Shown here one piece after another: positions 20,617-28,998 of a stretch of 64,000 bases of DNA. Position numbers and translations under genes: made by a program. Origin of the DNA: Rosenbergiella epipactidis (lineage in GTDB: Bacteria > Pseudomonadota > Gammaproteobacteria > Enterobacterales > Enterobacteriaceae); NCBI RefSeq assembly GCF_018494055.1, contig NZ_JABBFQ010000008.1, positions 62,001-126,000 on the forward strand, in the 5' to 3' direction. Every line of letters begins with the position of its first letter. The stretch's first letter is position 1. Below the pieces are notes generated by a model. The model had not been told where the DNA came from. It was given only the letters and a program-made list of their open reading frames with translations, and searched no databases.

Positions 20617-21261
20617 ATGGCACGAAAAACCAAAGCTCAAGCGCAAGAAACCAAATCATTACTGATTGAAGCGGCGATCGATTGCTTTGCAAGTCGAGGC
20701 GTTTCTGCAACATCGTTGTCGGAAATCGCCGAACATGCGGGCATGACGCGTGGTGCTATTTATTGGCATTTCAAAAACAAGACAGAACTCTTTAAAGAAA
20801 TCTGGGTGAACAGCGATCAAGAAATCGACCTTTTATATCTCGAGTTCGCCTCTCTCTATCCTAACGATCCGCTGGGTCAATTAAAGCACTTTTTAATCTC
20901 CTTTTTGCAATCTTTAGTCGTGGATGAGCGTCGACGCAAAATTATGGAAATTATTTATCACAAGTGTGAGTTCGTTGGGGAGATGCAATCTATGAACCAA
21001 CTCGACCAAAAGTTAATTTTAGAAGATTACCCAAAGATTACCGAGAAACTGTCGCTTTGTATTCAAGCCAAGCAGTTGCCGCCGACATTGGATACGCAGC
21101 GTTCAGCCGTAGTGTGTAGAGCCTACATTACCGGGGTGATTGAAAACTGGCTATTTTCTCCCACCAGCTTCGATATGCAGGCGCTAGCCCCCACCTTAGT
21201 GCAGACGATGATCGATCTGTTGCAATATAGCCCGTCTTTACGCAGCGAGTCTCATTGTTAA
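20617..21261 (+). CDS. acrR: TetR-family repressor AcrR
   Basis: The product has 214 residues (E. coli 215), starting MARKTKAQAQETK. The N-terminal helix-turn-helix (about residues 11-57, SLSEIAEHAGMTRGAIYWHFKNKTELF) matches AcrR; the C-terminal domain binds drugs and bile-type ligands. RRRKIMEIIYHKCEFVGEM is highly conserved. Its stop codon overlaps the stop of the convergent rsmS by two bases. mscK, next to acrR in E. coli, is absent. Confidence 0.96.
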   Translation: MARKTKAQAQETKSLLIEAAIDCFASRGVSATSLSEIAEHAGMTRGAIYWHFKNKTELFKEIWVNSDQEIDLLYLEFASLYPNDPLGQLKHFLISFLQSLVVDERRRKIMEIIYHKCEFVGEMQSMNQLDQKLILEDYPKITEKLSLCIQAKQLPPTLDTQRSAVVCRAYITGVIENWLFSPTSFDMQALAPTLVQTMIDLLQYSPSLRSESHC

Positions 21262-21419
21262 TCGTCAGCGGGTTTTTCTTGGGCTAATTTTAGCTGAAAG
21301 TCTCTCTCGACGATTTTCAGCGCGTTCAACACAAGTTGTGTTGGAAGATTATGATTTTCCAATAGCATAATCAGATCGATGGCGAGTTGAGTTTCCAGCG
21401 GAGCGGACTGTAACGACAT
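21258..21419 (-). CDS. rsmS: Small protein RsmS (YbaM)
   Basis: The minus strand from ATG 21419 encodes 53 residues (MSLQSAPLETQLAIDLIMLL, then ENHNLPTQLVLNALKIVERD), the E. coli YbaM length and pattern. The family (RsmS) was described as a regulator of secondary metabolism in Pectobacterium; its mechanism is not known to me. It lies between acrR and priC as in E. coli. The stop codon (21258-21260) overlaps that of acrR. Confidence 0.85.
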   Translation of the reverse strand: MSLQSAPLETQLAIDLIMLLENHNLPTQLVLNALKIVERDFQLKLAQEKPADD

Positions 21420-21480
21420 AAGCAAATTGCCTGCAATAAAGAAAGGGAGAAGTGCATAGCTGCCGATATCGTCCGGCTTA

Positions 21481-21972
21481 CTACGTCACACTTTTCTTCC
21501 AAGAATAGTCTTTTTGCGCCATTTGACAACGCTCAAGACGTTGTTGAGTGATCGCTAATCGTGAGAGTAACTGTTGTTGTTGTTGAAAACCGGTCGCTGT
21601 CGCCACTTGATGCTCAAGATCGGCGACCATTTGTAATAATCTACGCTCATAGCCCGCAAGCTCATCTTGAGGCGTGACGGCCTGTTTTTTTTTGGTTGGC
21701 AAGGTGTGAATCACTTTCTGAATCGCCTGACATTGCTCAAGTAAATGTTCCAATTGCCATGGGGTAGAAGGCATATTCACGGAGTTAAGCTCAAGTGTGT
21801 TAAGCGTATCGTTACATTCACCGAGATAATCGCCAAGCGTCGAATGATGATTTTTAAAGAGTTTTCGTTCAAAGCCGAGTGTTTTTAAGCGAGGGTTGCC
21901 TAGCTCCTTAACCTGGCGGGTAAGATGTTCTAACAGTTTACGCAACTGGTTAATGACGACTTTCTGGTTCAT
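21481..21972 (-). CDS. priC: Primosomal replication protein N'' (PriC)
   Basis: The product has 163 residues (E. coli 175), helical, starting MNQKVVINQLRKLLEHLTRQ. PriC restarts stalled forks by loading DnaB on SSB-coated DNA. Conserved elements include FERKLFKNHHSTLGDYLGEC and the C-terminal helix ending MAQKDYSWKK. It lies upstream of rsmS on the same strand. The usual neighbour ybaN, between priC and apt in E. coli, is missing. Confidence 0.9.
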   Translation of the reverse strand: MNQKVVINQLRKLLEHLTRQVKELGNPRLKTLGFERKLFKNHHSTLGDYLGECNDTLNTLELNSVNMPSTPWQLEHLLEQCQAIQKVIHTLPTKKKQAVTPQDELAGYERRLLQMVADLEHQVATATGFQQQQQLLSRLAITQQRLERCQMAQKDYSWKKSVT

Positions 21973-22099
21973 AGAGTTGCATTTATCCTTTACTTTGCTT
22001 AAATTTGACGGTTTTGATGCGTAGGCGGCAATCTTTACATCGCATTTATCCTGTTATTACAGGGCGCCTCACACTTCACTTGTCACCAGGCACACTATC

Positions 22100-22654
22100 A
22101 TGACCACTACAGACCACGCTCAACTCGCACTGATCAAAGACAGTATTTGCAGTGTACCCGACTACCCAAAGCCAGGCATACTCTTTCGCGATGTCACCAG
22201 CTTATTGGAGAATCCACAGGCTTATGCCGCCACGATTTCATTGATTGCTGAACGTTACCGCGCTGCAGGGATCACTAAAGTCATTGGCACTGAAGCGCGA
22301 GGATTCCTCTTTGGCGCACCGGTCGCTCTAGCGTTAGGCGTAGGGTTTGTTCCTGTTCGTAAACCGGGTAAGCTGCCCCGTGCAGTGTGGCAGGAAAGTT
22401 ATATCCTCGAGTACGGCACAGACGCCTTGGAAATTCACCAAGATGCGCTGACCGAAAATGACAAAGTCTTAGTCGTCGACGATTTACTGGCCACTGGCGG
22501 AACGATTGAAGCAACGGTGAAACTGATTCGTCGCGCTGGGGCTCAAGTGGAAGATGCTGCGTTTGTGATCAATCTTTTTGATCTTGAAGGTGAACACAGA
22601 TTGAATCAGCTCGGCCTTAACTGCTTTAGTGTTGTTGACTTCCCTGGTCACTAA
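22100..22654 (+). CDS. apt: Adenine phosphoribosyltransferase
   Basis: The product has 184 residues (E. coli 183). It salvages adenine to AMP using PRPP. The PRPP-binding motif [13 protein letters not shown] (about residues 123-135) and the N-terminal IPDYPKPGI-type stretch ([15 protein letters not shown]) are intact. It lies ahead of dnaX in the standard position. Confidence 0.97.
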   Translation: MTTTDHAQLALIKDSICSVPDYPKPGILFRDVTSLLENPQAYAATISLIAERYRAAGITKVIGTEARGFLFGAPVALALGVGFVPVRKPGKLPRAVWQESYILEYGTDALEIHQDALTENDKVLVVDDLLATGGTIEATVKLIRRAGAQVEDAAFVINLFDLEGEHRLNQLGLNCFSVVDFPGH

Positions 22655-22806
22655 TTTCCCCTACGCGCGGACCCTAAAATAGATGGGCAAGGCGCGATCA
22701 GACTGCTAAACTGAGTGCATTACGCAACGGTAAGCATCGTCATGTGACGGCCGCGCCAAGTCGCGCGGTTGTCGATATTTAACTCCTATCAAGTGATACG
22801 ATCTCC

Positions 22807-24711
22807 ATGAGTTATCAGGTTCTCGCTCGAAAATGGCGACCACAAATTTTTTCTGATGTTGTGGGTCAGGAACATGTATTAACCGCGTTAGCTAACGGTC
22901 TAAACCTTGGCAGACTGCATCACGCTTACCTTTTTTCGGGTACTCGCGGTGTGGGGAAAACCAGTATTGCTCGCCTCTTTGCCAAAGGGCTAAATTGCGA
23001 AACGGGTATCACGGCCACGCCTTGTGGAAAATGCGATAACTGTGTTGAGATCGAGCAGGGGCGTTTTATCGATTTAATTGAAATCGATGCCGCGTCCCGT
23101 ACACGTGTAGAAGACACTCGTGAGCTATTAGATAACGTGCAATATGCGCCAGTGCGTGGTCGCTTCAAAGTCTATCTTATTGACGAAGTGCATATGCTGT
23201 CCCGGCACAGTTTTAATGCGTTGCTGAAAACGCTTGAAGAGCCGCCTGAGCATGTAAAATTTTTACTCGCCACCACCGATCCGCAAAAACTGCCTGTGAC
23301 TATTCTGTCGCGTTGTCTGCAGTTCCACTTGAAAGCGTTAGACACCGACCAGATCCAGCAGCAACTGTCGCATATCCTGAACAGTGACCAGATTTCTTTT
23401 GAGCCCCGTGCGCTGCAATATCTCGCCCGCTCGGCACAAGGTAGCCTGCGTGACGCCCTCAGCTTACTTGATCAAGCCATTGCCGCCGGCGATGGACAGG
23501 TTACTGATCACGATGTAATGCAGATGCTCGGTACGCTTGATGATGAACAACCACTCAGATTAGTGGATGCGATTATTAAAGGGAATGGAGAATCTGCTCT
23601 CTCGCTGGTGGCTGAAGCCGCGAGTCGCGCGACAGAATGGGATGCCTTACTGGCAGAAATGCTAAGAATTTTCCATACTATTGCGATGTTACAACTCCTT
23701 CCCGATTCGTTAAACGACGCTTATCGGCAGCATGAGACCCAACTACGTGAACTGGCGCGTCGGGTCCCACCGGAAGATCTTCAGCTCTATTACCAAATAG
23801 TCTTAACCGGTCGTAAAGAGTTACCCTTGGCGCCCGACGCGCGGATGGGAATAGAGATGACGCTACTGCGGGCCTTAGCCTTCCACCCATTGAAGGTTGA
23901 CGCACCAAAGGCCGTTTCCGCCCCACAACCGCAAGCAGTCGACCCAGAAAAACCGGCCGTGCCTACGCGCACTGAGTCGCCCGCGCCAAAGCCGGCGGTG
24001 GGCAATGATGCAACGAGCCAACTATTACAGGCCAGAACGGCATTGATGCGGCAAGGAGCCTCCCAAGCAAAAAAGAGTGAGCCGGTTGCGTCGAGTCCGC
24101 GACCGGCACACTCAGCGCTCGAGCGATTAGCGACGCTTACTGAGCGTAAAGTACCTGCAGCAGGACAGTCCGCCAGCGAAAAGGCGGTTAAGAAAAAAGA
24201 GAGCTACCGGTGGACCTCGCAACGTATTGAGGAGACGACGGTACTCCCTGTCGCAACGCCTAAGGCCCTGCGGACAGCATTAGAGCACGAGAAAAATCCG
24301 GAACTGATGCAGCAATTGATTACTGAAACTTGCCAACGGGATCCGTGGGCCGCGCAAATTGCGAGCATGTCACTGCCCAAACTGGTGCAGCAATTAGCCC
24401 TCAATAGCTGGAAACAGCAGGTTGAGCAACAGGTTGTGATCAAGTTACGCAGTCATCAGAAACATTTAAATTCGAGCTCGGCGCAGCAAGTATTAACCAA
24501 CGCCTTCCATCAGTTACTGGGAGAAACGGTTGAACTCAGCATTGAGTCCGATGATAATCCTGAACACCTAACGCCACTCGAATGGCGTCAGGTCATTTAT
24601 GAAGAGCGTTTATCACAGGCAAAAGAAGCTGTTTTAAATGATTCGCATATTCAGACTCTGCGTAAGATGTTTGATGCAGAGGTGGATGAAGAAAGTATAC
24701 GTCCCGTTTAA
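22807..24711 (+). CDS. dnaX: DNA polymerase III tau subunit (and gamma by frameshift)
   Basis: The full frame is tau, 634 residues (E. coli 643). It is the clamp-loader ATPase that also binds polymerase core and DnaB through its C-terminal domains. The AAA+ domain has Walker A GTRGVGKTS (about residue 45), the zinc module C-x8-CGKCDNC (about 64-79) and Walker B LIDEVH. A low-complexity proline/alanine linker (about 365-425) holds the frameshift signal. Slippage there gives gamma, predicted 424 residues ending in Glu at a TGA (24078-24080). Confidence 0.97.
   Translation: MSYQVLARKWRPQIFSDVVGQEHVLTALANGLNLGRLHHAYLFSGTRGVGKTSIARLFAKGLNCETGITATPCGKCDNCVEIEQGRFIDLIEIDAASRTRVEDTRELLDNVQYAPVRGRFKVYLIDEVHMLSRHSFNALLKTLEEPPEHVKFLLATTDPQKLPVTILSRCLQFHLKALDTDQIQQQLSHILNSDQISFEPRALQYLARSAQGSLRDALSLLDQAIAAGDGQVTDHDVMQMLGTLDDEQPLRLVDAIIKGNGESALSLVAEAASRATEWDALLAEMLRIFHTIAMLQLLPDSLNDAYRQHETQLRELARRVPPEDLQLYYQIVLTGRKELPLAPDARMGIEMTLLRALAFHPLKVDAPKAVSAPQPQAVDPEKPAVPTRTESPAPKPAVGNDATSQLLQARTALMRQGASQAKKSEPVASSPRPAHSALERLATLTERKVPAAGQSASEKAVKKKESYRWTSQRIEETTVLPVATPKALRTALEHEKNPELMQQLITETCQRDPWAAQIASMSLPKLVQQLALNSWKQQVEQQVVIKLRSHQKHLNSSSAQQVLTNAFHQLLGETVELSIESDDNPEHLTPLEWRQVIYEERLSQAKEAVLNDSHIQTLRKMFDAEVDEESIRPV
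24054..24107 (+). promoter_or_regulatory. dnaX programmed -1 frameshift signal
   Basis: All three E. coli-type elements are present: an AGGAG internal Shine-Dalgarno (24054-24058), the slippery heptamer A-AAA-AAG in frame (24069-24075) ten bases later, and a 10-bp hairpin (24081-24090 with 24098-24107, one G-T pair) starting 6 bases downstream. After slippage the next codons are GAG TGA. Confidence 0.95.
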
Positions 24712-24764
24712 CACCGCTACAGGTCATCATTGGATGGCTGTGGCCTTAGCAGAGAGAGAGCGAT

Positions 24765-25094
24765 ATGTTTGGTAAAGGTGGTCTGGGTAATTTGATGAAG
24801 CAAGCCCAGCAAATGCAAGACAAAATGTCACAAGTTCAGGAAGAGATCGCTGCGTTAGAAGTAACGGGTGAATCCGGGGCCGGCTTAGTAAAAGTGACCA
24901 TTAATGGTGCACACAATTGTCGTCGCGTCGAAATCGATCCTAGCCTATTAGAAGACGATAAAGATATGCTGGAAGATTTAGTGGCCGCAGCATTTAATGA
25001 TGCGGCACGTCGTATCGAGGAGACCCAAAAAGAGAAGATGGCTTCCGTCTCTAGCGGTATGCAATTGCCTCCTGGCTTTAAGATGCCATTCTAA
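24765..25094 (+). CDS. ybaB: Nucleoid-associated protein YbaB/EbfC
   Basis: The product has 109 residues, as in E. coli. It is a small dimeric DNA-binding protein ([20 protein letters not shown]; core [20 protein letters not shown]). Its stop overlaps the recR start by one base (TAATG), which indicates translational coupling. Confidence 0.95.
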   Translation: MFGKGGLGNLMKQAQQMQDKMSQVQEEIAALEVTGESGAGLVKVTINGAHNCRRVEIDPSLLEDDKDMLEDLVAAAFNDAARRIEETQKEKMASVSSGMQLPPGFKMPF

Positions 25095-25699
25095 TGCAAT
25101 CCAGCCCATTACTGGAAACATTGATGGAGTCCCTACGCTGCTTACCGGGCGTAGGGCCTAAATCTGCACAGCGAATGGCGTTTCATCTCCTACAGCGTGA
25201 TCGCAGTGGGGGCATGCGTCTGGCTCAAGCATTAACCAATGCGATGTCGGAAATCGGTCACTGCCAGCAGTGCAGAACCTTCACCGAAAAAGAGGTCTGC
25301 GCGATCTGTACCAACAGTCGCCGCCAAGAAAACGGAATAATTTGTATTGTCGAGAGTCCTGCCGATATTCAAGCGGTCGAACAAACGGGGCAATTTGCCG
25401 GGCGTTATTTTGTTCTGATGGGGCATCTTTCTCCGTTAGACGGCATTGGCCCTGACGACATTGGCTTAGATATTCTCGAGCAACGACTACAAACCGAAAC
25501 GTTAACTGAAGTGATCCTCGCGACCAATCCCACTGTTGAAGGTGAGGCAACGGCAAACTTTATTGCCTCCCTCTGTCGCCAATATGGGGTAGAAGCGACG
25601 CGTATCGCCCATGGCGTCCCTGTTGGGGGAGAATTGGAGTTAGTCGATGGCACGACGTTATCTCACTCACTTGCTGGCCGCCAAAAGTTTAAATATTAA
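25094..25699 (+). CDS. recR: Recombination mediator RecR
   Basis: The product has 201 residues, as in E. coli. It acts with RecF and RecO to load RecA on gapped DNA. The order is a helix-hairpin-helix ([17 protein letters not shown]), a zinc finger ([16 protein letters not shown]) and a Toprim domain ([17 protein letters not shown]). It is the last conserved gene before the accessory region; in E. coli htpG follows directly. Confidence 0.97.
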   Translation: MQSSPLLETLMESLRCLPGVGPKSAQRMAFHLLQRDRSGGMRLAQALTNAMSEIGHCQQCRTFTEKEVCAICTNSRRQENGIICIVESPADIQAVEQTGQFAGRYFVLMGHLSPLDGIGPDDIGLDILEQRLQTETLTEVILATNPTVEGEATANFIASLCRQYGVEATRIAHGVPVGGELELVDGTTLSHSLAGRQKFKY

Positions 25700-26201
25700 T
25701 TAGTTCAGCAGCCAATAACGCCCCGATTACTACGTATCAGTAGATTCGTCCTTTCAGTTGTATTTGTATACTATTGGGGGCCCCACAAGCTACCGCCGGA
25801 ATTTTAGCGCTTTGGGGACTTATCCCATGATTCTAAAGAGCATATGTATCTAAAAGCGTCTAATGAAGGTGGGAATCAAACTCACTGTATTCAAGGACTC
25901 GACGATCACTTGCCCTGGGGATTACTGGCCAAGATAGAGACGAACCGCTGGCGATAATCGTCAAGTGTCGGGCACCTCAATCTACGTCGGCATCAAGAGA
26001 TAGAGATTATTTCTAAACTCTTTGAACAACATGGCGAAGCGATTGGCCGTTATCTGATCTAACCTCCCGCAACGATGCGAAGTCGTTATCGAGATCCGTG
26101 AGTCGTTTTGCTGAAGAATTTTTACGCTATCGACCCATAAAAACCCTCCAAATAATGACTGACCAGCTATACATCGATTTGTAGGATATTCTAGGCAATG
26201 C
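25700..26201. other. Gene-poor spacer at the left edge of the accessory region, possible gene remnant
   Basis: No intact gene is seen. One plus-strand frame from about 25844 reads about 37 codons (ending LAKIETNRWR), hits a TAA, and continues as LNLRRHQEIEIISKLF for about 35 codons to a second stop near 26061. A further fragment (SRFAEEFLRYRP) lies at about 26100-26180. This looks like a decayed coding region, but I do not recognise the family. Confidence 0.35.
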
Positions 26202-27563
26202 CTAATCAGTCAACTCACGTAACACGGTAATAAATTTTTGGGTGAGGGATTGGTCGTCTCGATGACGACCGTCTCGTATTACCCAGCGGCCTCCGGTCAT
26301 TACGTGCTGAATAGGGTTCGCCGCACAGGCAAAAAGCCAGCGGTTTAGACGCATACTGTCGTCTGCTGTCGCAATAAAAGGATCGTCGCTATTTAATACC
26401 AGTAAATCGGCACGATACCCAACCTCGATGCGGCCGACTCGCTGGCCCAGAGCCTGAGCACCACCTTGAAGCGCGCCCTGATAAAGAACGTCCCCCACAA
26501 AAGGATTTTCTGCGCTGGTTATACGGTTGCGTCGCTGTAGATGTAGCCGCTGTCCATATTCAAACCAGCGTAAATCCTCGCTGACACTGACACTAATATG
26601 GCTGTCTGAGCCAATCCCCCATATCCCGCCCCGAGCCACGTATCTTTGGCCAGGGAAGATACCGTCCCCGAGGTTAGCCTCGGTGGTTAGACAAAGCCCC
26701 GCGACGGCTTGGGAGTGGGCGATAATATCGGTTTCGTGGTCGGTGAGGTGAGTGGCATGCACTAAACACCAATTACGATCGACCTGTACGTTATTATACA
26801 GCCACTCTACTGGCCGCTGGCCGCTCCAGTTCAAACAGTCATCAACCTCCTTCTTCTGCTCCGCGATATGGATATGCACGGGCTGTGGATGGGAAGATGC
26901 CGAGAGAACTTCTGTGATTTGCTCTGGCGTTACAGCACGTAGCGAATGGAAGCATAGCCCTGTACGCTGCATCGGGACCTTGGAGAGGTGTTGGCTTAAC
27001 CTATCGTGGAGTGATAAGTAACCTTCGGTATCGTGTATAAATCGTCGCTGCCCCGCAGAGGGGGACTGGCCGCCGAATCCGGCATGGCTATAGAGGACGG
27101 GGAGAAGCGTCAGGCCTATCCCAGCCTGGTGGGCAGCATTTGAGATACACAGCGCCATTTCTTCGTGGTGTGGGTAACGATTACCTTGGGGATCATGATG
27201 AAGATAGTGGAACTCTGCCACAGAGGTGTAACCCGCCTTAAGCATCTCGATATATAAGTAATGCGCGATGGTTTCCAGCTGCTGAGGCGTGATTTTTGCT
27301 ACCAGACGATACATCAAATCACGCCAACTCCAAAAACTGTCAGCTGGATTTAATGCGACTTCAGTGAGACCCGCCATAGCTCTCTGAAAAGAGTGAGAGT
27401 GAAGGTTAGGCATGCCGGGTACTACAATAGCTCCGAGTCGGCTTCCTTGCGGCACGGAGTCTGGGGTGACCGAAGTAATATCGCCATCGCTCGAGATTTC
27501 GATTCTAACATTTGTTGCCCATCCCTGCGGGAGTAATACTTTTTCTGCAAACCAGACAGCCAT
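26202..27563 (-). CDS. hutF: Formimidoylglutamate deiminase HutF
   Basis: The start chosen is ATG 27563 (MAVWFAEKVLLPQGW) with GAGGG upstream; 453 residues. It deiminates N-formimino-glutamate to N-formyl-glutamate and ammonia, the branch used by Pseudomonas-type histidine degraders. It belongs to the amidohydrolase superfamily: metal site HSHSFQRAM (about residue 55), the second metal and substrate histidines in VHIHIAEQKKEVDD, and the catalytic Asp in GIGSDSHISVS. It is divergent from hutC. Its presence, with hutG, replaces the single-step HutG route of Klebsiella and Bacillus. Confidence 0.95.
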   Translation of the reverse strand: MAVWFAEKVLLPQGWATNVRIEISSDGDITSVTPDSVPQGSRLGAIVVPGMPNLHSHSFQRAMAGLTEVALNPADSFWSWRDLMYRLVAKITPQQLETIAHYLYIEMLKAGYTSVAEFHYLHHDPQGNRYPHHEEMALCISNAAHQAGIGLTLLPVLYSHAGFGGQSPSAGQRRFIHDTEGYLSLHDRLSQHLSKVPMQRTGLCFHSLRAVTPEQITEVLSASSHPQPVHIHIAEQKKEVDDCLNWSGQRPVEWLYNNVQVDRNWCLVHATHLTDHETDIIAHSQAVAGLCLTTEANLGDGIFPGQRYVARGGIWGIGSDSHISVSVSEDLRWFEYGQRLHLQRRNRITSAENPFVGDVLYQGALQGGAQALGQRVGRIEVGYRADLLVLNSDDPFIATADDSMRLNRWLFACAANPIQHVMTGGRWVIRDGRHRDDQSLTQKFITVLRELTD

Positions 27564-27582
27564 CTCAACCACCCTCACTTAT

Positions 27583-27614
27583 TTGTATATACATGATTAT
27601 ATATATACATCCAA
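27583..27614. promoter_or_regulatory. HutC-like operator and hutF promoter between hutF and hutC
   Basis: TTGTATATACAT (27583-27594) fits the HutC core TGTA-N2-TACA found at the other hut promoters here. For hutF (minus strand) a -35 TTGGAT (complement of 27609-27614) and a -10 TATATA (complement of 27586-27591) are 17 bases apart, so the operator covers the -10. A weaker AT-rich copy lies at about 27599-27612. Confidence 0.6.
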
Positions 27615-27661
27615 AAACCCTTAGAGTAAACTTCGGTCGTCATTACATTGAGGATTGATGA

Positions 27662-28423
27662 ATGGGAAAATCATACCAAGATAAAGCGCTGCAACTGGAT
27701 GAACAATCGGCAATCCCCGCTCCGTTTTATGAGCGGGTTAAGGTTATGATTAAGACCAAGATCCATAGCGGTAAGTGGCCGGTTAACTTTCGAGTACCTT
27801 CTGAGAGTGAGCTAGTAAGTCTATTTGGCTACAGCCGGATGACTATCAATCGAGCATTACGCGAACTTACCTCCGAAGGCCTCTTAGTCCGGATACAAGG
27901 CGTTGGAACCTTTGTCGCCGAAATTCGTGGCCAGTCGGCGCTTCTGGATATTAATAATATTGCGGATGAGATTGCGAGTCGGGGTCATCGCCATCACTCC
28001 AGAGTCCTCCATCTGGCTGAAATTATCGCCGACACCCAGCAGGCACTAAATTTCGAAATACAGAAGGGTAGCCGCCTATATCACTCTTTGATCTGTCACT
28101 ATGAAAACGGCGTTCCAGTGATGCTCGAGGATCGGCTCGTTAACAGTCAGGTTGTGCCTGACTATTTACAGCAGGACTTCACCCGTATCACCCCTAACGC
28201 TTATCTTTCGTCGATTGCCCCAATTGTTGAGGGTGAGCATGTCATCGAGGCGATAAATGTCAGCCGAGCAGAGAGCACTTATCTTGAGATAGACGAAATA
28301 ACGCCTTGCCTGCTGGTTAATCGTCGCACTTGGACCGGGCATCGAGAGAAAAAAATTGTCACAAGCGTCAGACTTGTGTATCCAGGCCCGCGTTATCGGC
28401 TACAAGGAAGCATGCGAAAATGA
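27662..28423 (+). CDS. hutC: Histidine-utilisation repressor HutC
   Basis: The product has 253 residues in the GntR family, HutC/UTRA subfamily. The N-terminal winged helix (about residues 20-88: PFYERVKVMIKTKIHSGKWP, then SESELVSLFGYSRMTINRAL) binds DNA; the C-terminal UTRA domain (about 105-245, with YHSLICHYENGVPVMLEDRL) binds urocanate in known members and releases the operator. Start ATG with GAGGATT upstream. It overlaps hutD by ATGA. HutC-like operators occur at all three hut promoter regions of this cluster. Confidence 0.95.
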   Translation: MGKSYQDKALQLDEQSAIPAPFYERVKVMIKTKIHSGKWPVNFRVPSESELVSLFGYSRMTINRALRELTSEGLLVRIQGVGTFVAEIRGQSALLDINNIADEIASRGHRHHSRVLHLAEIIADTQQALNFEIQKGSRLYHSLICHYENGVPVMLEDRLVNSQVVPDYLQQDFTRITPNAYLSSIAPIVEGEHVIEAINVSRAESTYLEIDEITPCLLVNRRTWTGHREKKIVTSVRLVYPGPRYRLQGSMRK

Positions 28424-28986
28424 CCCGCCTACTATGTTTTCGTGACGCGACGGTTATGCCCTGGAAGAATGGTCAGGGCGAAACCAGAGAAATCTGGAAG
28501 CAAGGTGACTCGATAGAAGATTATGATTGGCGAATTTCTGTGGCAACAATCCATCAATCTGGCCGATTCTCCCGCTTTGATCACTATCTGCGGAATATAA
28601 GTGTTTTGGAGGGGGGAGGGATGCATCTTGATATTGATGATCAACCCGGCGCGCTCATCCTTCCCTTCCAAGCGGTAGAGTTTGACGGCTCATCGCACGT
28701 CTATTGCCGGGTGAACGAAGGGCCACTACTGGATTTTAATGTCATTTATCGTGCCGGTTGTTTCAAGGTAACAGTTGACTGGAATGATGGGGCCGATTGG
28801 CACTACGAAGGTGGGACTCGGTTATTATTGAATGCCAGTGCTAAGGCAACCGTACGTAGCGGCAAAGAACAGTTCTTACTAGACCGCTACGACTGCCTAC
28901 TGACTGACGATAAAGATATATTATCGCTTAGCGACTCCCCTGACGCATCCTTCGCCAGGGTGACACTGTTAGCAATCGGTAGTTAG
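28420..28986 (+). CDS. hutD: HutD family protein
   Basis: The start chosen is ATG 28420, in an ATGA overlap with the hutC stop, with AAGGAAG upstream; 188 residues. HutD/Ves is a cupin-like family; the opening MPWKNGQGETREIW is its signature. In Pseudomonas HutD is proposed to set an upper limit on hut operon activity; its biochemical function is unknown. It is translationally coupled to hutC. Confidence 0.92.
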   Translation: MTRLLCFRDATVMPWKNGQGETREIWKQGDSIEDYDWRISVATIHQSGRFSRFDHYLRNISVLEGGGMHLDIDDQPGALILPFQAVEFDGSSHVYCRVNEGPLLDFNVIYRAGCFKVTVDWNDGADWHYEGGTRLLLNASAKATVRSGKEQFLLDRYDCLLTDDKDILSLSDSPDASFARVTLLAIGS

Positions 28987-28998
28987 CAGCAGGCGTTT

